This document shows, piece by piece, positions 43,788 to 52,933 of a stretch of 64,000 bases of DNA. The notes below the pieces were generated by a model that ran no database searches, was not told where the DNA came from, and saw nothing but the letters and a program-made list of their open reading frames with translations. The DNA is from RGZA01 sp041917755 (GTDB taxonomy: Bacteria; Pseudomonadota; Alphaproteobacteria; UBA9219; RGZA01): positions 186,001 to 250,000 of the forward strand of contig JAYRWY010000017.1 of the NCBI GenBank assembly GCA_041917755.1, given 5' to 3'. The position numbers were made by a program, and so were the translations under genes. Numbering within the stretch: the stretch's first letter is position 1; each line of letters starts with the position of its first letter.

Positions 43788-45058
43788 TGGCTTCTGGCGT
43801 TGTCAAAGTTGGCAGGCAAACATATGCTGTAGGCCTGTTGTGGCAGCCATCGCCTAGCGGGCGTATTGCACAGGCTGCGCGTGAAGCGGCCGCACAACCT
43901 GGTCAACAATCCGATTATTACTGTGTTCGCGCAGCTAGCAAATCTGTGGCTATTCCCCAGTATGGTCTGGCTCAAAGCGCGCAGGGTCATAAATCAGGTA
44001 TGGCAACGCTGGCGGCATCACTTGCTAATGCGCAGCCGGGTTCTTGGGCGGGCGCGTTTCGTTTGCGCGAAGGCACATGGATTATTGTCGTTCGCGACGA
44101 TCTTATCGCGCCAGATGGCGATGTGTTATTTGATAATGATGAGGCAGCGCGTGATCGTTTGCTTCAAGAAGTAAGCCTTGGCGGGGTGCAGCGTATATAT
44201 GCCCCGGATGGCTGGGCGGTTCCTGGTTCAGATCCAACACCATTACCATTACTTCTGCAGGATCGTGCCGAATGCCGATTGCAGCCTGTGCGCGTTCCCA
44301 TGCGCCTTATTATTTACGGTGCTGCCGCTGCTGCGGTTGTGTTGTTGCTTATTTTCCTGGCGTTAGAATGGCAAGCCGAGCAGGAGCGTATCGAGCAAGA
44401 GCAAACAGCTGCCCAATTGAAGGCCCAACAAGAAGCCATGAAGAATGGCGCAGTCAGCAAAATGATGAACAAGTGGGAATGGCCGCCTGCTGAACAATGC
44501 TATGAACGCAAATGGGAAAAAGCCGCGCATGGTATTGATGTATTAAATTCATGCCACGCGCTGCTTGGTAAAATCAACGCGGCCCAACTTGGTTGGAATC
44601 GCGGTACTGCAACCTGCATGGAAAACAAACTGAATATCATCTGGCAGCGTGAAAAAACCGAAAATGGAATGGTGCCGCCCAATGCAGTGGTCAAAGATGA
44701 CCTAACCAGCGCTGCTCAGGGATTGCATGGTCCTGCTTTAACACCACGTGGCCCTGAACCCTTATTGCGCGAAGCAGAACTTTCTGCGCTGATGGTGCAC
44801 GACAAATGGCCGGTAATCACGGTCGTGCGTTTGCCTGATGATCCGCCATCGGTTTCGCCGCCGCCTGATATGAAGGATCCACCCCCGCCGCCACCACCAC
44901 CATGGCGCAAGCGCGGTATCAAGTATTCGGGTAAAACGCCCCCGTGGGAGTTGTGGCGTTATTTTGAAAGTGTAAGTGGTTTGATACTGGATAAAGTCAC
45001 GTGGGATGGAGCTACGTGGACGTTTGAAGCAACAATTTATGAAAAGAGAGGTGGGTGA
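43787..45058 (+). CDS. pilO: Type IVb pilus accessory protein PilO
   Basis: 423 residues: a cytoplasmic N-terminal domain (about 1-170), which in this family starts with a VKVGRQTYAVGLLWQ strand as here; one membrane helix at about 177-195 (LIIYGAAAAAVVLLLIFLAL); a coiled coil; then a periplasmic domain. That domain has a proline run (DPPPPPPPPWRKRG near 363-376) and ends with TWTFEATIYEKRGG. This is the R64 PilO plan, an inner-membrane alignment component that links pilN and pilP. The coding region overlaps pilN by one base. Confidence 0.82.
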   Translation: MASGVVKVGRQTYAVGLLWQPSPSGRIAQAAREAAAQPGQQSDYYCVRAASKSVAIPQYGLAQSAQGHKSGMATLAASLANAQPGSWAGAFRLREGTWIIVVRDDLIAPDGDVLFDNDEAARDRLLQEVSLGGVQRIYAPDGWAVPGSDPTPLPLLLQDRAECRLQPVRVPMRLIIYGAAAAAVVLLLIFLALEWQAEQERIEQEQTAAQLKAQQEAMKNGAVSKMMNKWEWPPAEQCYERKWEKAAHGIDVLNSCHALLGKINAAQLGWNRGTATCMENKLNIIWQREKTENGMVPPNAVVKDDLTSAAQGLHGPALTPRGPEPLLREAELSALMVHDKWPVITVVRLPDDPPSVSPPPDMKDPPPPPPPPWRKRGIKYSGKTPPWELWRYFESVSGLILDKVTWDGATWTFEATIYEKRGG

Positions 45059-45059
45059 C

Positions 45060-46040
45060 ATGAGAAATTACGCCCTTATCACGACAGCCGTTAGCGCATT
45101 GTTGATTGGCTTTACGCTTTCAGGTTCTGCAGTTGCGCAAGACGCGCTTGCGGATACGTTGCCCAGCCCGGCCTCGTCAGCAACCCCTAAAGCGGCGACA
45201 GCACCAACAGCGTCGTCATCAACTTTGCCGGCATCTTCGGGTACCGTAACCACATCATCTTCCACGGTTACATCGACCAGTGGTCAGGCACCATCCACCA
45301 CCACGGCTACATCAACACTGCCGTCGTCAACTGGTGCTTCATCATCTTCGGTGATTGTGCCCGTGACGTCATCTTCCACTTCAACGCTTGGTACCCCTGG
45401 TAACCCGCTGGGTACGCCAGCCAATGGTGGCCTGACAGGTACGCCAGTGATGCCAAGTGCGGTTCAGGATGCAGTCACGCGTTTGCAAAAAGTTGACCAG
45501 ATTAATCTGGACGATATGATCCGCGCGCAAGATGCTATCAATCGTTTAGATTTGTTGCTTGAAATTGAAAAACGTCAAACCGAGTTGAAGAAAGTTCGTG
45601 ATGAACGGAATAAGCCAGCTGCTTCTGCATCCACCGCGGCGGCCAGTTTGCTCGGCTCTGCAATTCCGGCGTCTGCTTTGAATTTGCCAAAGCCAGCTGC
45701 ATCTTTACCGGTGTCGGATACTCCATCAGCACCACCGCCATCCACTAGCTTCTCTTCCAAGTCCTTTTCTTCAGGCAAAAAGTCTGATGAAAGCGGTCCA
45801 TCGTCAAAATACTCGATTAGACGTATCACAGGTACAGATGGTCGTTACTTCGCCGTTATCAATACGGAGGATAATTCGTCCCAAACTGTCCATGCTGGGG
45901 ACAAATTACCTGATGGAACTATTGTAAAATCCATCACTTTGACAAAAGTTTCACTGATTAAGGACAAAAAAAGTAAAGAATTAACTATTCCGACGGATTC
46001 TTATATCGTTAGGGAATCTGGTAGCACGTCGTTGCAATAG
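45060..46040 (+). CDS. pilP: Type IVb pilus periplasmic protein PilP
   Basis: 326 residues from ATG 45060, one base after the pilO stop; the frame is open 18 codons upstream inside pilO. A signal helix (ITTAVSALLIGFTLSGSAVA) precedes a very Ser/Thr-rich linker (about 30-115), a short coiled coil (NRLDLLLEIEKRQTELKKVR) and a second linker. The C-terminal beta-domain at about 258-322 (SIRRITGTDGRYFAVI, then GDKLPDGTIVKSI) is the PilP domain that contacts the secretin. Gene order supports PilP. Confidence 0.8.
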   Translation: MRNYALITTAVSALLIGFTLSGSAVAQDALADTLPSPASSATPKAATAPTASSSTLPASSGTVTTSSSTVTSTSGQAPSTTTATSTLPSSTGASSSSVIVPVTSSSTSTLGTPGNPLGTPANGGLTGTPVMPSAVQDAVTRLQKVDQINLDDMIRAQDAINRLDLLLEIEKRQTELKKVRDERNKPAASASTAAASLLGSAIPASALNLPKPAASLPVSDTPSAPPPSTSFSSKSFSSGKKSDESGPSSKYSIRRITGTDGRYFAVINTEDNSSQTVHAGDKLPDGTIVKSITLTKVSLIKDKKSKELTIPTDSYIVRESGSTSLQ

Positions 46041-46046
46041 TAATAT

Positions 46047-48074
46047 ATGTCTGATTCAGTATTTTCGCGGTTTAAGGATCTTGTTGGCGGAAACTCAAAA
46101 GGTTCGGCTCAAGAAGATGCCTCTCATCCTGCAGCGCAATCGACTTTGCCTGAGGGAACTCCGCGCCCTAGACCACCCGCAGGTGAACGCCCCCCGGTTA
46201 ATCGTACTCCGCCAAATAAGGAGGGGGCATATGAAGCGAGCCCTGCTCAACAAGCAGCAGACAGTGCGCGTGTAAGAAAACCAACCGAAGAAAAACGTGC
46301 TCGCGGGCCGATGGCTGCGGCGGTTGCTCCCAATGCAAATAATACTGGCGATAAAAAATCTGCCCCGGAAGGCGAACCAGGCGATGCGCCGATTATAGAC
46401 GAGCAAGAAGCCCCGATTGTATTTGATGGCAACTTGCTGACGGCGATTGGCAGTAACATTAAAATTCCTCAGGAATCGAGAAATCTTTGCGCATTGTTTG
46501 ATACAGGCCTTTGGCTAGTCAGTGCGAGTCATCGCAATTCACCGCTTGTGACTTCGGTTGCTGCAACTGCTCGGCGTATGGGCTTTCATGTAGGCCCTGC
46601 GCGCCTGGTTACGCCAGACGTTATTAAGGCTGCCTATAATCACTTCGAGCGCCAAGTATCCACGATGCGTCTCGATGAGAACTCGGTGCGTCGTCAGATT
46701 GTACGCACACTTGCATCGGGCGCAGAAAGCGGTGCAAACGATATTCACATTGAAGCCAGCGGTGGACGTACCAAAGTTGAATTCCGTATCGATGGTACGT
46801 TGCGTTTATGGGAAACATGGACGCAAAAAGAAGGCGAACAATTCTTATCATCGGTTTATTCGCATTCATCCGGTCAATCGGGTGCAACGGCAAACTGGCT
46901 CGAGCCACAAGCCGCGATGCTAACCCATGGCTCAGGTCCTGATACCATCGCATTGCCAGATGGTGTATTGGCGGTACGTTGCCAATGGGTGCCACTAGCT
47001 GATGGCGGTCGCTACCTCAATATGCGTTTGCAATATGACAGCTCGCGCATTTTTGGTGAGAATTTTATCCAATCCGATGTGGACAGTCTTGGATTTAACC
47101 AGGAACAAACCGATATCATTCGCTTCTTGCGCCGTGTGCCGGGTGGCATGCGGATTTTTTCTGGTCCGGTGAACCAAGGTAAAACCACGACGCTGCGTGT
47201 GGTGCTCAACCGCCATATGGCTGAAACCAACATGGAACAGAAATGTTACATGATTGAAGATCCTCCCGAAGGCGGTGTTATCGGTGCCAGCCAAATCGGT
47301 GTATCGGCAACAGTAAAAGATGAGCAGCGCGATAAAAGCTTTACCGAAATCATGCGTTGTATTTTGCGTCTTGATCCAAACATCGTGATGCTTGGCGAAA
47401 CCCGCGACTTGCAAACATCCAAATTTATTTTCCGATTGGCACTGACGGGTCGTCAGGTTTATACGACCCTTCACGTGTATGCGGCATTGGCTATCCCGCA
47501 ACGTCTGCGTGATTTGGGGTCGGAGCCTTATCTGGTGTACGATCATCACTTGCTGGTAGGCCTCATTTGTCAGCGCTTGCTGCGTGGTCTATGCCCGCAT
47601 TGTCGTATTCCCGCAGCGAATGTTGCCGACGATAGTAATTATGAACCCATTTTGCGCCGCGTGCGTGCGGGTCTTGCTATTATGCATTCATCGCGGCACG
47701 TTCCGCGCGAGGATGCAGATCCGTTCGATCATCTGCAAGAGCCCGATATGCGCGGCGTTTTCTTCGTCAATCCACAAGGTTGCCGCCATTGCTTCCAAGG
47801 TCGCCAAGGTCGCAGTATCGTCGCCGAAGTGGTGGCAACCGATGCCCGCCTTATGGCCCTGTTATCTGAAAATAAATTGGACGAAGCGGCTCGTTACTGG
47901 CTCTCGCCCTTTGGCTTAAATGGTATTACCATGCAATGGCATGGGCTAGAAAAAGTTCGTGATGGTGTGGTTTCTGCATTTGACGCAGAGCAAGAAGTAG
48001 GGCCGTGTGCCACCGACCGCGAAGTGCGCATGGTTGAAGAACGTTTGGGACGTAAAGATAGATGGATGATTTAA
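46047..48074 (+). CDS. pilQ: Type IVb pilus assembly ATPase PilQ
   Basis: A 675-residue GspE/PilB-class ATPase. The first 130 residues are a Pro/Ala-rich, disordered extension, unlike R64 PilQ, which is shorter (about 500). Walker A is GPVNQGKT (373-380), Asp box MIEDPPEGG, Walker B NIVMLGETRDLQ, and a His box QVYTTLHVY. A CPHC...CRHC zinc site near 515-580 is typical of assembly ATPases. It overlaps pilR by 13 bases. Confidence 0.9.
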   Translation: MSDSVFSRFKDLVGGNSKGSAQEDASHPAAQSTLPEGTPRPRPPAGERPPVNRTPPNKEGAYEASPAQQAADSARVRKPTEEKRARGPMAAAVAPNANNTGDKKSAPEGEPGDAPIIDEQEAPIVFDGNLLTAIGSNIKIPQESRNLCALFDTGLWLVSASHRNSPLVTSVAATARRMGFHVGPARLVTPDVIKAAYNHFERQVSTMRLDENSVRRQIVRTLASGAESGANDIHIEASGGRTKVEFRIDGTLRLWETWTQKEGEQFLSSVYSHSSGQSGATANWLEPQAAMLTHGSGPDTIALPDGVLAVRCQWVPLADGGRYLNMRLQYDSSRIFGENFIQSDVDSLGFNQEQTDIIRFLRRVPGGMRIFSGPVNQGKTTTLRVVLNRHMAETNMEQKCYMIEDPPEGGVIGASQIGVSATVKDEQRDKSFTEIMRCILRLDPNIVMLGETRDLQTSKFIFRLALTGRQVYTTLHVYAALAIPQRLRDLGSEPYLVYDHHLLVGLICQRLLRGLCPHCRIPAANVADDSNYEPILRRVRAGLAIMHSSRHVPREDADPFDHLQEPDMRGVFFVNPQGCRHCFQGRQGRSIVAEVVATDARLMALLSENKLDEAARYWLSPFGLNGITMQWHGLEKVRDGVVSAFDAEQEVGPCATDREVRMVEERLGRKDRWMI

Positions 48075-49147
48075 GACGCAAATATGCCATGTGGGTGATG
48101 CGCAATAATCGTAAGTTGCGCTTCCGCATTTATCGCAAGTTGCAAGGGATGCTTGCAATGAACGAGGCATTATCACGCGCTCTGGAACGTCTTTGGTATA
48201 ACGCATCTGACATGGGTCGTTCGCCTGAACGTCCACCAGCCCTCGCACTGCAAGAATGGCTTAAACGTGACCGTGCCGGTGAAACACTTTCGGAAGCTAT
48301 GAATGACTGGATCCCATCGGCGGAACTTTACATGATCCGTGCCGGTGAAGAATCCGGTCAGGTATCCAACGCCATGCTTGCAATTATGCATGTGGGTGAC
48401 TCAGCTCAACGTATGCGCCAGGCAATTATACAAGCCGTTGCCTATCCTTTGTTCATGATGGCCTTGCTGGCTGGTGTGTTCTGGCTTTTTGGTGTGAACC
48501 TCATCGAAAATATGCGTAAGGCCGCACCAAAGAAGGTGCTCGAGGCCATGAGCGGTATTGCCGATGTGTCAGACTTTGTGATGAGCAACGGCATTCTTTT
48601 AGTTGTTTTAATTGTGGGTGGTATCGCATTTATCGCAGGCACGATGCCATACTGGCGCGGTCCGTTGCGTGTGAAATTTGATAAGTTCCCGCCATGGGCA
48701 TGGTATCGGATATGGCAAGGTAGCTCCTTCTTGCTTGGTCTTTCTGCGCTTTTGAAGGCGCAAGTACCATTGAAGCGTGCAGTCGAAATTCTGGAAGAAG
48801 AAGCAACACCGTGGCTACGTGAACGGTTGCATTCAGCACGCGAAGAAGTTTTACGTGGGCGAAATTTGGGTGAAGCACTGCGTTCGGGCGGCTATGAGTT
48901 TCCTGACCCGCAAGTTGCGCTTGATTTGGAAATTTTATCTGAACGCTCCGATGTGGGCTCGATTATTGACGTGGTTACCAAAGAATGGATTGAAGAGCAG
49001 ATTGAAGTGCTCAATGTTCAGGCAAATTTGGTACGCACGGTCGGGTTGATGTGCGTGGGTGGTGTTATTGCATGGGCCATGATGTCCATCCTACGAATCA
49101 CCACCATTCTCAGCGACATGCAAAATTCGGGCAGTACTTCTTTCTAA
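48062..49147 (+). CDS. pilR: Type IVb pilus inner-membrane platform PilR
   Basis: 361 residues with two T2SS-F domains (GspF/PilC class). Membrane helices lie at about 125-145 (IIQAVAYPLFMMALLAGVFWLF), 178-200 (MSNGILLVVLIVGGIAF) and 328-350 (VGLMCVGGVIAWAMMSILRI). The first F repeat shows RAGEESGQVSNAM, the family motif. It starts inside the pilQ stop region and is the last gene before the pilin leader. Confidence 0.88.
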   Translation: MDDLRRKYAMWVMRNNRKLRFRIYRKLQGMLAMNEALSRALERLWYNASDMGRSPERPPALALQEWLKRDRAGETLSEAMNDWIPSAELYMIRAGEESGQVSNAMLAIMHVGDSAQRMRQAIIQAVAYPLFMMALLAGVFWLFGVNLIENMRKAAPKKVLEAMSGIADVSDFVMSNGILLVVLIVGGIAFIAGTMPYWRGPLRVKFDKFPPWAWYRIWQGSSFLLGLSALLKAQVPLKRAVEILEEEATPWLRERLHSAREEVLRGRNLGEALRSGGYEFPDPQVALDLEILSERSDVGSIIDVVTKEWIEEQIEVLNVQANLVRTVGLMCVGGVIAWAMMSILRITTILSDMQNSGSTSF

Positions 49148-49354
49148 ACAATCATTTAGGTCAAGCTCTCGCCCTCACGGGCCTCTGTGGCTTCCTTGCC
49201 ATGCCACCTAATTGCTTTTAATTATCAGTTCGTTAAGTTATCTTGGTAACACTAAATTAATAAGCTGCCTATTAGGCTCTCTTATTCGTTTAAAAATACG
49301 CGCCATAAGGCGAATACCAGATTGCCCACTATTGTACCCCGAAGCGGAGGAATT

Positions 49355-49966
49355 ATGACTACTTTAGTAACAGAACAAGAAATCCCAGCGACCGAACAGC
49401 GTGCGCATAAGCAAGCCGGGTTTAACTTGATTGAAGCCGCAATCGTTCTTGGCATCGTTGGCTTGATCGTGGGTGGTATTTGGGCTGCTGCGGCATCTGC
49501 TTATGAAAATATGCGCCAACAAGCCGCATCAAAAAATCTTCTTTCGCTTGCGCAAAACATCCGCGGCTTTTATGCGCAAAACCCTTCGGATACCATCGAT
49601 ACCGATGTTGAAAATCTGTTCAGCTTGGGATTGCTGCCTGCCGATATGGTGGTTGGTTCCACAGGTGCCCACACCTTGCGCCATCAATGGGGTGGTGCGG
49701 TTACCTTGTCTGATACCAGCTCTTCTGGTCTTGCCAGCTTCTCCATTACATTCACTAAGATGAACAGCGAAGCATGCCGTAACTTCATTATGCGCAATTC
49801 AAATGCTGCCCGCGGTTCGGGCCTACTTGTAGTGGGTACGGATGCAGGTGTGGTCATGGATCTTGCTAATAACTCCTCTGCAACCACGGATATTTCCAGC
49901 GTAAATACCCGTTGCGGCAGCACCACTCAGAAGGACGTATACTTCACATTTGGTCTGCGTGGCTAA
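49355..49966 (+). CDS. pilS: Type IVb major prepilin PilS
   Basis: 203 residues from ATG 49355, with GGAGG upstream; the frame is open from 49322. A 22-residue leader is followed by the prepilin site AG|FNLIEAAIVLG (cut after G22, F23 as residue +1, Glu at +5) and a hydrophobic helix (GLIVGGIWAAAASAY). The globular part has two Cys (EACRNF and NTRCGS) for the C-terminal disulfide loop, and ends VYFTFGLRG. It has its own terminator, as expected for an abundant pilin. Confidence 0.85.
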   Translation: MTTLVTEQEIPATEQRAHKQAGFNLIEAAIVLGIVGLIVGGIWAAAASAYENMRQQAASKNLLSLAQNIRGFYAQNPSDTIDTDVENLFSLGLLPADMVVGSTGAHTLRHQWGGAVTLSDTSSSGLASFSITFTKMNSEACRNFIMRNSNAARGSGLLVVGTDAGVVMDLANNSSATTDISSVNTRCGSTTQKDVYFTFGLRG

Positions 49967-50004
49967 TCTTAGCTAATCGTCAGTAACCATAGTGGATGAT
50001 ATTT

Positions 50005-50037
50005 AATAGGGCGCGTCATTATCTGACGTGCCCTATT
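50005..50037 (+). terminator. Intrinsic terminator after pilS
   Basis: AATAGGGCGCGTCA (50005-50018) pairs with TGACGTGCCCTATT (50024-50037) along all 14 positions, one of them G-U, with a 5-base loop and a TTTGTTT tail. It lies 39 bp after the pilS stop, so pilS would be made in excess over the genes after it. Confidence 0.88.
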
Positions 50038-50097
50038 TGTTTATGGACTAATCTTTTTTATTTCAAAGTTAACGCGAATGAAAGATAATCATCCTGC

Positions 50098-50625
50098 ATG
50101 TATATGTTCACCTTTTCAGTTTTGACCATTTCGATTGTCGGTCTGTTTTTTCAGATCGTCAGTGCCATGACGGCTTATTTCCTGAGCCAGCAACTGGCAT
50201 TGGGCGAACAAATGTTGAAATGGCATTCCATTGCATTTGGTTATAGCTGCAGTAGTCCGGCGATTATCGCGCTAACCTCAGGAACGATTACGAAGGCAGA
50301 TGTCGGGCGTACCACAGAGCTTGCCGGCATGTATGATTGGAACACCGAGATTTTTAGTGGAACCTATAACGGGTTGTCACGTCGTCTGATTGTGACCTAT
50401 GCCACGCCAACTGAACGACCCAGCGGTTTTTCAACGACGGATGTCGCACGCCAGCTGCTAAAGGTTACTGCTAAACAGCATTATCGATTTGGACGAGTAT
50501 CTGGTGGCACGGTAGGATTCACCACTTATGATGCTGGAACGCCGGCCACTATTTCCATCGCGGGTCTTCCTGCAAGCGTGGTTGATAATTCTGTGGTACT
50601 TGTAAGTGATGCTGCCTGTAACTAA
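50098..50625 (+). CDS. PilM-like thin-pilus protein (tentative)
   Basis: 175 residues. One N-terminal membrane helix (about 3-25, FTFSVLTISIVGLFFQIV) precedes a small periplasmic domain (WHSIAFGYSCSSPA, then LIVTYATPTERPSGF). There is no prepilin cleavage motif, so it is not a pilin. In R64, PilM is of this size and topology with a YxxxxAxY-like start to its domain, which is the basis of the tentative call. It stands between pilS and the PilV-like gene rather than at the usual place before pilN. Confidence 0.45.
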   Translation: MYMFTFSVLTISIVGLFFQIVSAMTAYFLSQQLALGEQMLKWHSIAFGYSCSSPAIIALTSGTITKADVGRTTELAGMYDWNTEIFSGTYNGLSRRLIVTYATPTERPSGFSTTDVARQLLKVTAKQHYRFGRVSGGTVGFTTYDAGTPATISIAGLPASVVDNSVVLVSDAACN

Positions 50626-50655
50626 ACTGGGTTTGAACAAACAAAGGGTGTTCCT

Positions 50656-52002
50656 ATGACGATGAATAATGCTTCGCATCATGTTAATGCTGATGTTACC
50701 CGTCATTCCAAGGCTGGGTTTACCCTGATTGAAATGGTAATTGTTCTTGGTATTACCGGCCTGATCTTTTCGGGTCTATGGGGTCTGCTTACCAGTGGTA
50801 GTTCCCAGCTTCAGGCGCAGGCCGCCGCTCAGCAATATCGCCAAGTGATTGACGCAACCCGCAAGTATATTACCAGTGAAGTTGCGCCATATGTTTCAAC
50901 CCAGCCCGCAGGTCTGGTGGCGACACCGCCAACAGTGGCTGATTTGAAAACTGCGAATTTGCTATCAAGTAGTTTTTCAACGCTGGATGCGTATGGCAAC
51001 ACTATCCTTATCGCTGTGGATACGATAGATGCGTCTAAGCAGCAATGGCGTTTTTCGGTTTATGCATCGGCGGGTGGCTTAACCGACAAGGTGGGTGCGC
51101 AAGTATCGTCGCTGATTGGCAGCGAAGGCGGCTTTGTTTACAATAACGCGACCGATGGCTGCTCGGGTACGGTTAATGCAACCGCTTGTGGCGCGTTCAA
51201 CTCCTTTACCCTTTCAGTCGCGGATTTTGGGATTGCAGCCGCTTCAGGTCGTATTGTGACTTTGGCCTATACCAATGATACCAATGCGGGGACTGCACCT
51301 TGGCTATATCGTAAAGCAGCTATCACGCCAGAACAAAATACCATGTCACAGGATATGCTGTTTAATAACGGGCTGTCTTTGAGTATGCAGGGCAGTAAAA
51401 TTATCATGGGTGGCGGTAATCTGTCGATGGGCACAGACGCGGCTACAACAGGAGGCGGTACCTTCTATATGGGAGCAGGTACGATTGCCAACATTGGTAA
51501 TATGAATGGCAGCAACAGTACATGGACGTTTAACAATACAACCATGACGGTAAATAATTTATCTGTGAACTCGGCAACCAGCGTGGATATTGCTGCTGGT
51601 ACCGGCAGTGTGAATGTCAGCACCACATCAGGTACAGTTGCCTTGTCTATCAATGGCACTGGGCGAGCCGACGAGTTTCAGGCACAGAAGTTTATTTATT
51701 CATCAGACAGACGTATGAAGGAAAACTTGATGCCGATTACCAATGCTTTGCAAAAAGTATTGTTATTGCGTGGCTTTAGCTATGACTGGAAGGGCGGTCA
51801 TGGCCATGATGTGGGTCTAATGGCGCAGGATGTTGAAAAAGTGTTCCCAGAGCTGGTGACAAAGTCTGAAGGCTCAATGGGCGTGGATTATGCCAAGATA
51901 ATTGCCCCAGTGGTCGAAGCTATCCGCGAACTTAAAGCGGAAAATGATGAGCTTCGCCACAAGGTAGATGCACTACAAAAGAAACTTGGAACTGAACACT
52001 AG
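50656..52002 (+). CDS. PilV-like minor pilin/adhesin with S74 self-cleaving chaperone domain
   Basis: 448 residues. Prepilin leader with cleavage at KAG|FTLIEMVIVLG (after G21), then a pilin helix and N-terminal pilin domain (about 22-240). A repetitive Asn/Thr/Gly beta-rich stretch follows (about 245-340, GGGNLSMGTDAAT and TMTVNNLSVNSATSVD-type strands), as in trimeric fibre shafts. The C-terminal domain (350-448) matches the peptidase S74 intramolecular chaperone of phage tail spikes: SDRRMKENL with catalytic Ser350 and Lys355 five residues apart, LRGFSYDWK, VGLMAQDVEKVFPELV, VDYAKIIAPVVEAI, then a coiled coil. R64 PilV is a pilus-tip adhesin. This is the same idea with a phage-type tip. 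Confidence 0.82.
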   Translation: MTMNNASHHVNADVTRHSKAGFTLIEMVIVLGITGLIFSGLWGLLTSGSSQLQAQAAAQQYRQVIDATRKYITSEVAPYVSTQPAGLVATPPTVADLKTANLLSSSFSTLDAYGNTILIAVDTIDASKQQWRFSVYASAGGLTDKVGAQVSSLIGSEGGFVYNNATDGCSGTVNATACGAFNSFTLSVADFGIAAASGRIVTLAYTNDTNAGTAPWLYRKAAITPEQNTMSQDMLFNNGLSLSMQGSKIIMGGGNLSMGTDAATTGGGTFYMGAGTIANIGNMNGSNSTWTFNNTTMTVNNLSVNSATSVDIAAGTGSVNVSTTSGTVALSINGTGRADEFQAQKFIYSSDRRMKENLMPITNALQKVLLLRGFSYDWKGGHGHDVGLMAQDVEKVFPELVTKSEGSMGVDYAKIIAPVVEAIRELKAENDELRHKVDALQKKLGTEH

Positions 52003-52389
52003 TTACTTCTGGTCAATGTAGCGTGTGCAGGACATGCTGCAATTGCCATCCGAGCTGTCTTTTTTGACACAGCAAATAGCATAAACATTCACGCCTTTAT
52101 TGTTCTTGAACGGGCTTCCCGAAATTGCGCAGTTTTCATATTCGCCGCTGCTGCTGAATTCGCTCATGACCCGATCAGTCATATTGAAGCGTGATGCTAC
52201 ACATTCATTTGCTGCAACCAGAATATCTTTCTGTTGGGATGACAGGTTATCGCATTCAAAGCTTACATTTGGGCAAAATGAAGTGCCCATTTGAATGGCA
52301 GATTTTACAAAGTCTGCTTCAGCATGTGCCGATGTAGAAAAACCTAGCAGTAATACGATGGCTAGAAGCAATTTTTTTATAGACATATG
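52003..52389 (-). CDS. Small exported cysteine-rich protein
   Basis: 128 residues from ATG 52389 with GGGGAG upstream. Clear signal (LLLAIVLLLGFSTSAHA), then a mature part of about 107 residues with eight Cys (FCPNVSFEC, NECVAS, ENCAIS, YAICCVKK, GNCSMSC), enough for four disulfides. It ends directly against the PilV-like gene on the opposite strand with no gap, and its promoter faces the flp region. Function unknown. A disulfide-rich secreted or surface protein is likely. Confidence 0.6.
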   Translation of the reverse strand, partial: HMSIKKLLLAIVLLLGFSTSAHAEADFVKSAIQMGTSFCPNVSFECDNLSSQQKDILVAANECVASRFNMTDRVMSEFSSSGEYENCAISGSPFKNNKGVNVYAICCVKKDSSDGNCSMSCTRYIDQK

Positions 52390-52933
52390 GTTCTCCCCGA
52401 ATAAACAAGTCAATAACTTGATAGATAAGCTATAAGAACAGTTTCTTAACAAAATATAAAGGCCAAATGAGGGCGAAAGCGGGCGTTTTTATGAAGCTAG
52501 GCGCTAGTTATTGGCTACCCCAATCGTATCAATTATGTACGATTCCGTTTGTACGTAAATTCCAGACGACTTGCGACTAAAAAAATCAGAAATTCGATAA
52601 AGAAATTGGCGCCAACCTTTTACTTAAAATGAATCTTTAAGCATAAAAGGGTCTTCTCCAAGCAATATGGCTAAAAGATACATAAATTGCCCTGTTATTT
52701 GGCGGGGCATCATGTCTACTGATCCCAGTAATATCAGATGCATAGACGATAGCCGTTAGCAAATTCATAACAACTTAGTTCGATTTTTATCAAAAAATCC
52801 AACCAATCTGTATCTAAGTTTCATACAAAACTGCTTTTGCAATAACCAGTTTCATTTACTGATGCTTAAACGAAACGGGGCTAAATTTTGCCTATCGCCG
52901 GAATAAACCGGTACACTTACGGAGGAAGTTATT
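52390..52933. other. 544-bp intergenic region between the Cys-rich gene and flp
   Basis: No open frame worth calling. It holds two divergent promoter regions. AT-rich DNA lies near 52600-52850, and a CCGG-aataaa-CCGG inverted repeat at 52898-52911 lies just before the flp start, with GGAGGAAG (52921-52928) as flp ribosome site. Two GANTC sites (52541, 52631) are about the random number. Confidence 0.6.

Noticed and set aside
12758..52002. Whole region as a recently acquired conjugative element
   Set aside because: No relaxase, integrase, flanking direct repeats or tRNA target seen, and base and codon use look like the neighbouring housekeeping genes by eye. It may still have been acquired long ago.
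52623..52641. Possible CtrA box TTAA...TTAA upstream of flp
   Set aside because: The spacing is nine bases, not seven, so it does not fit the consensus.
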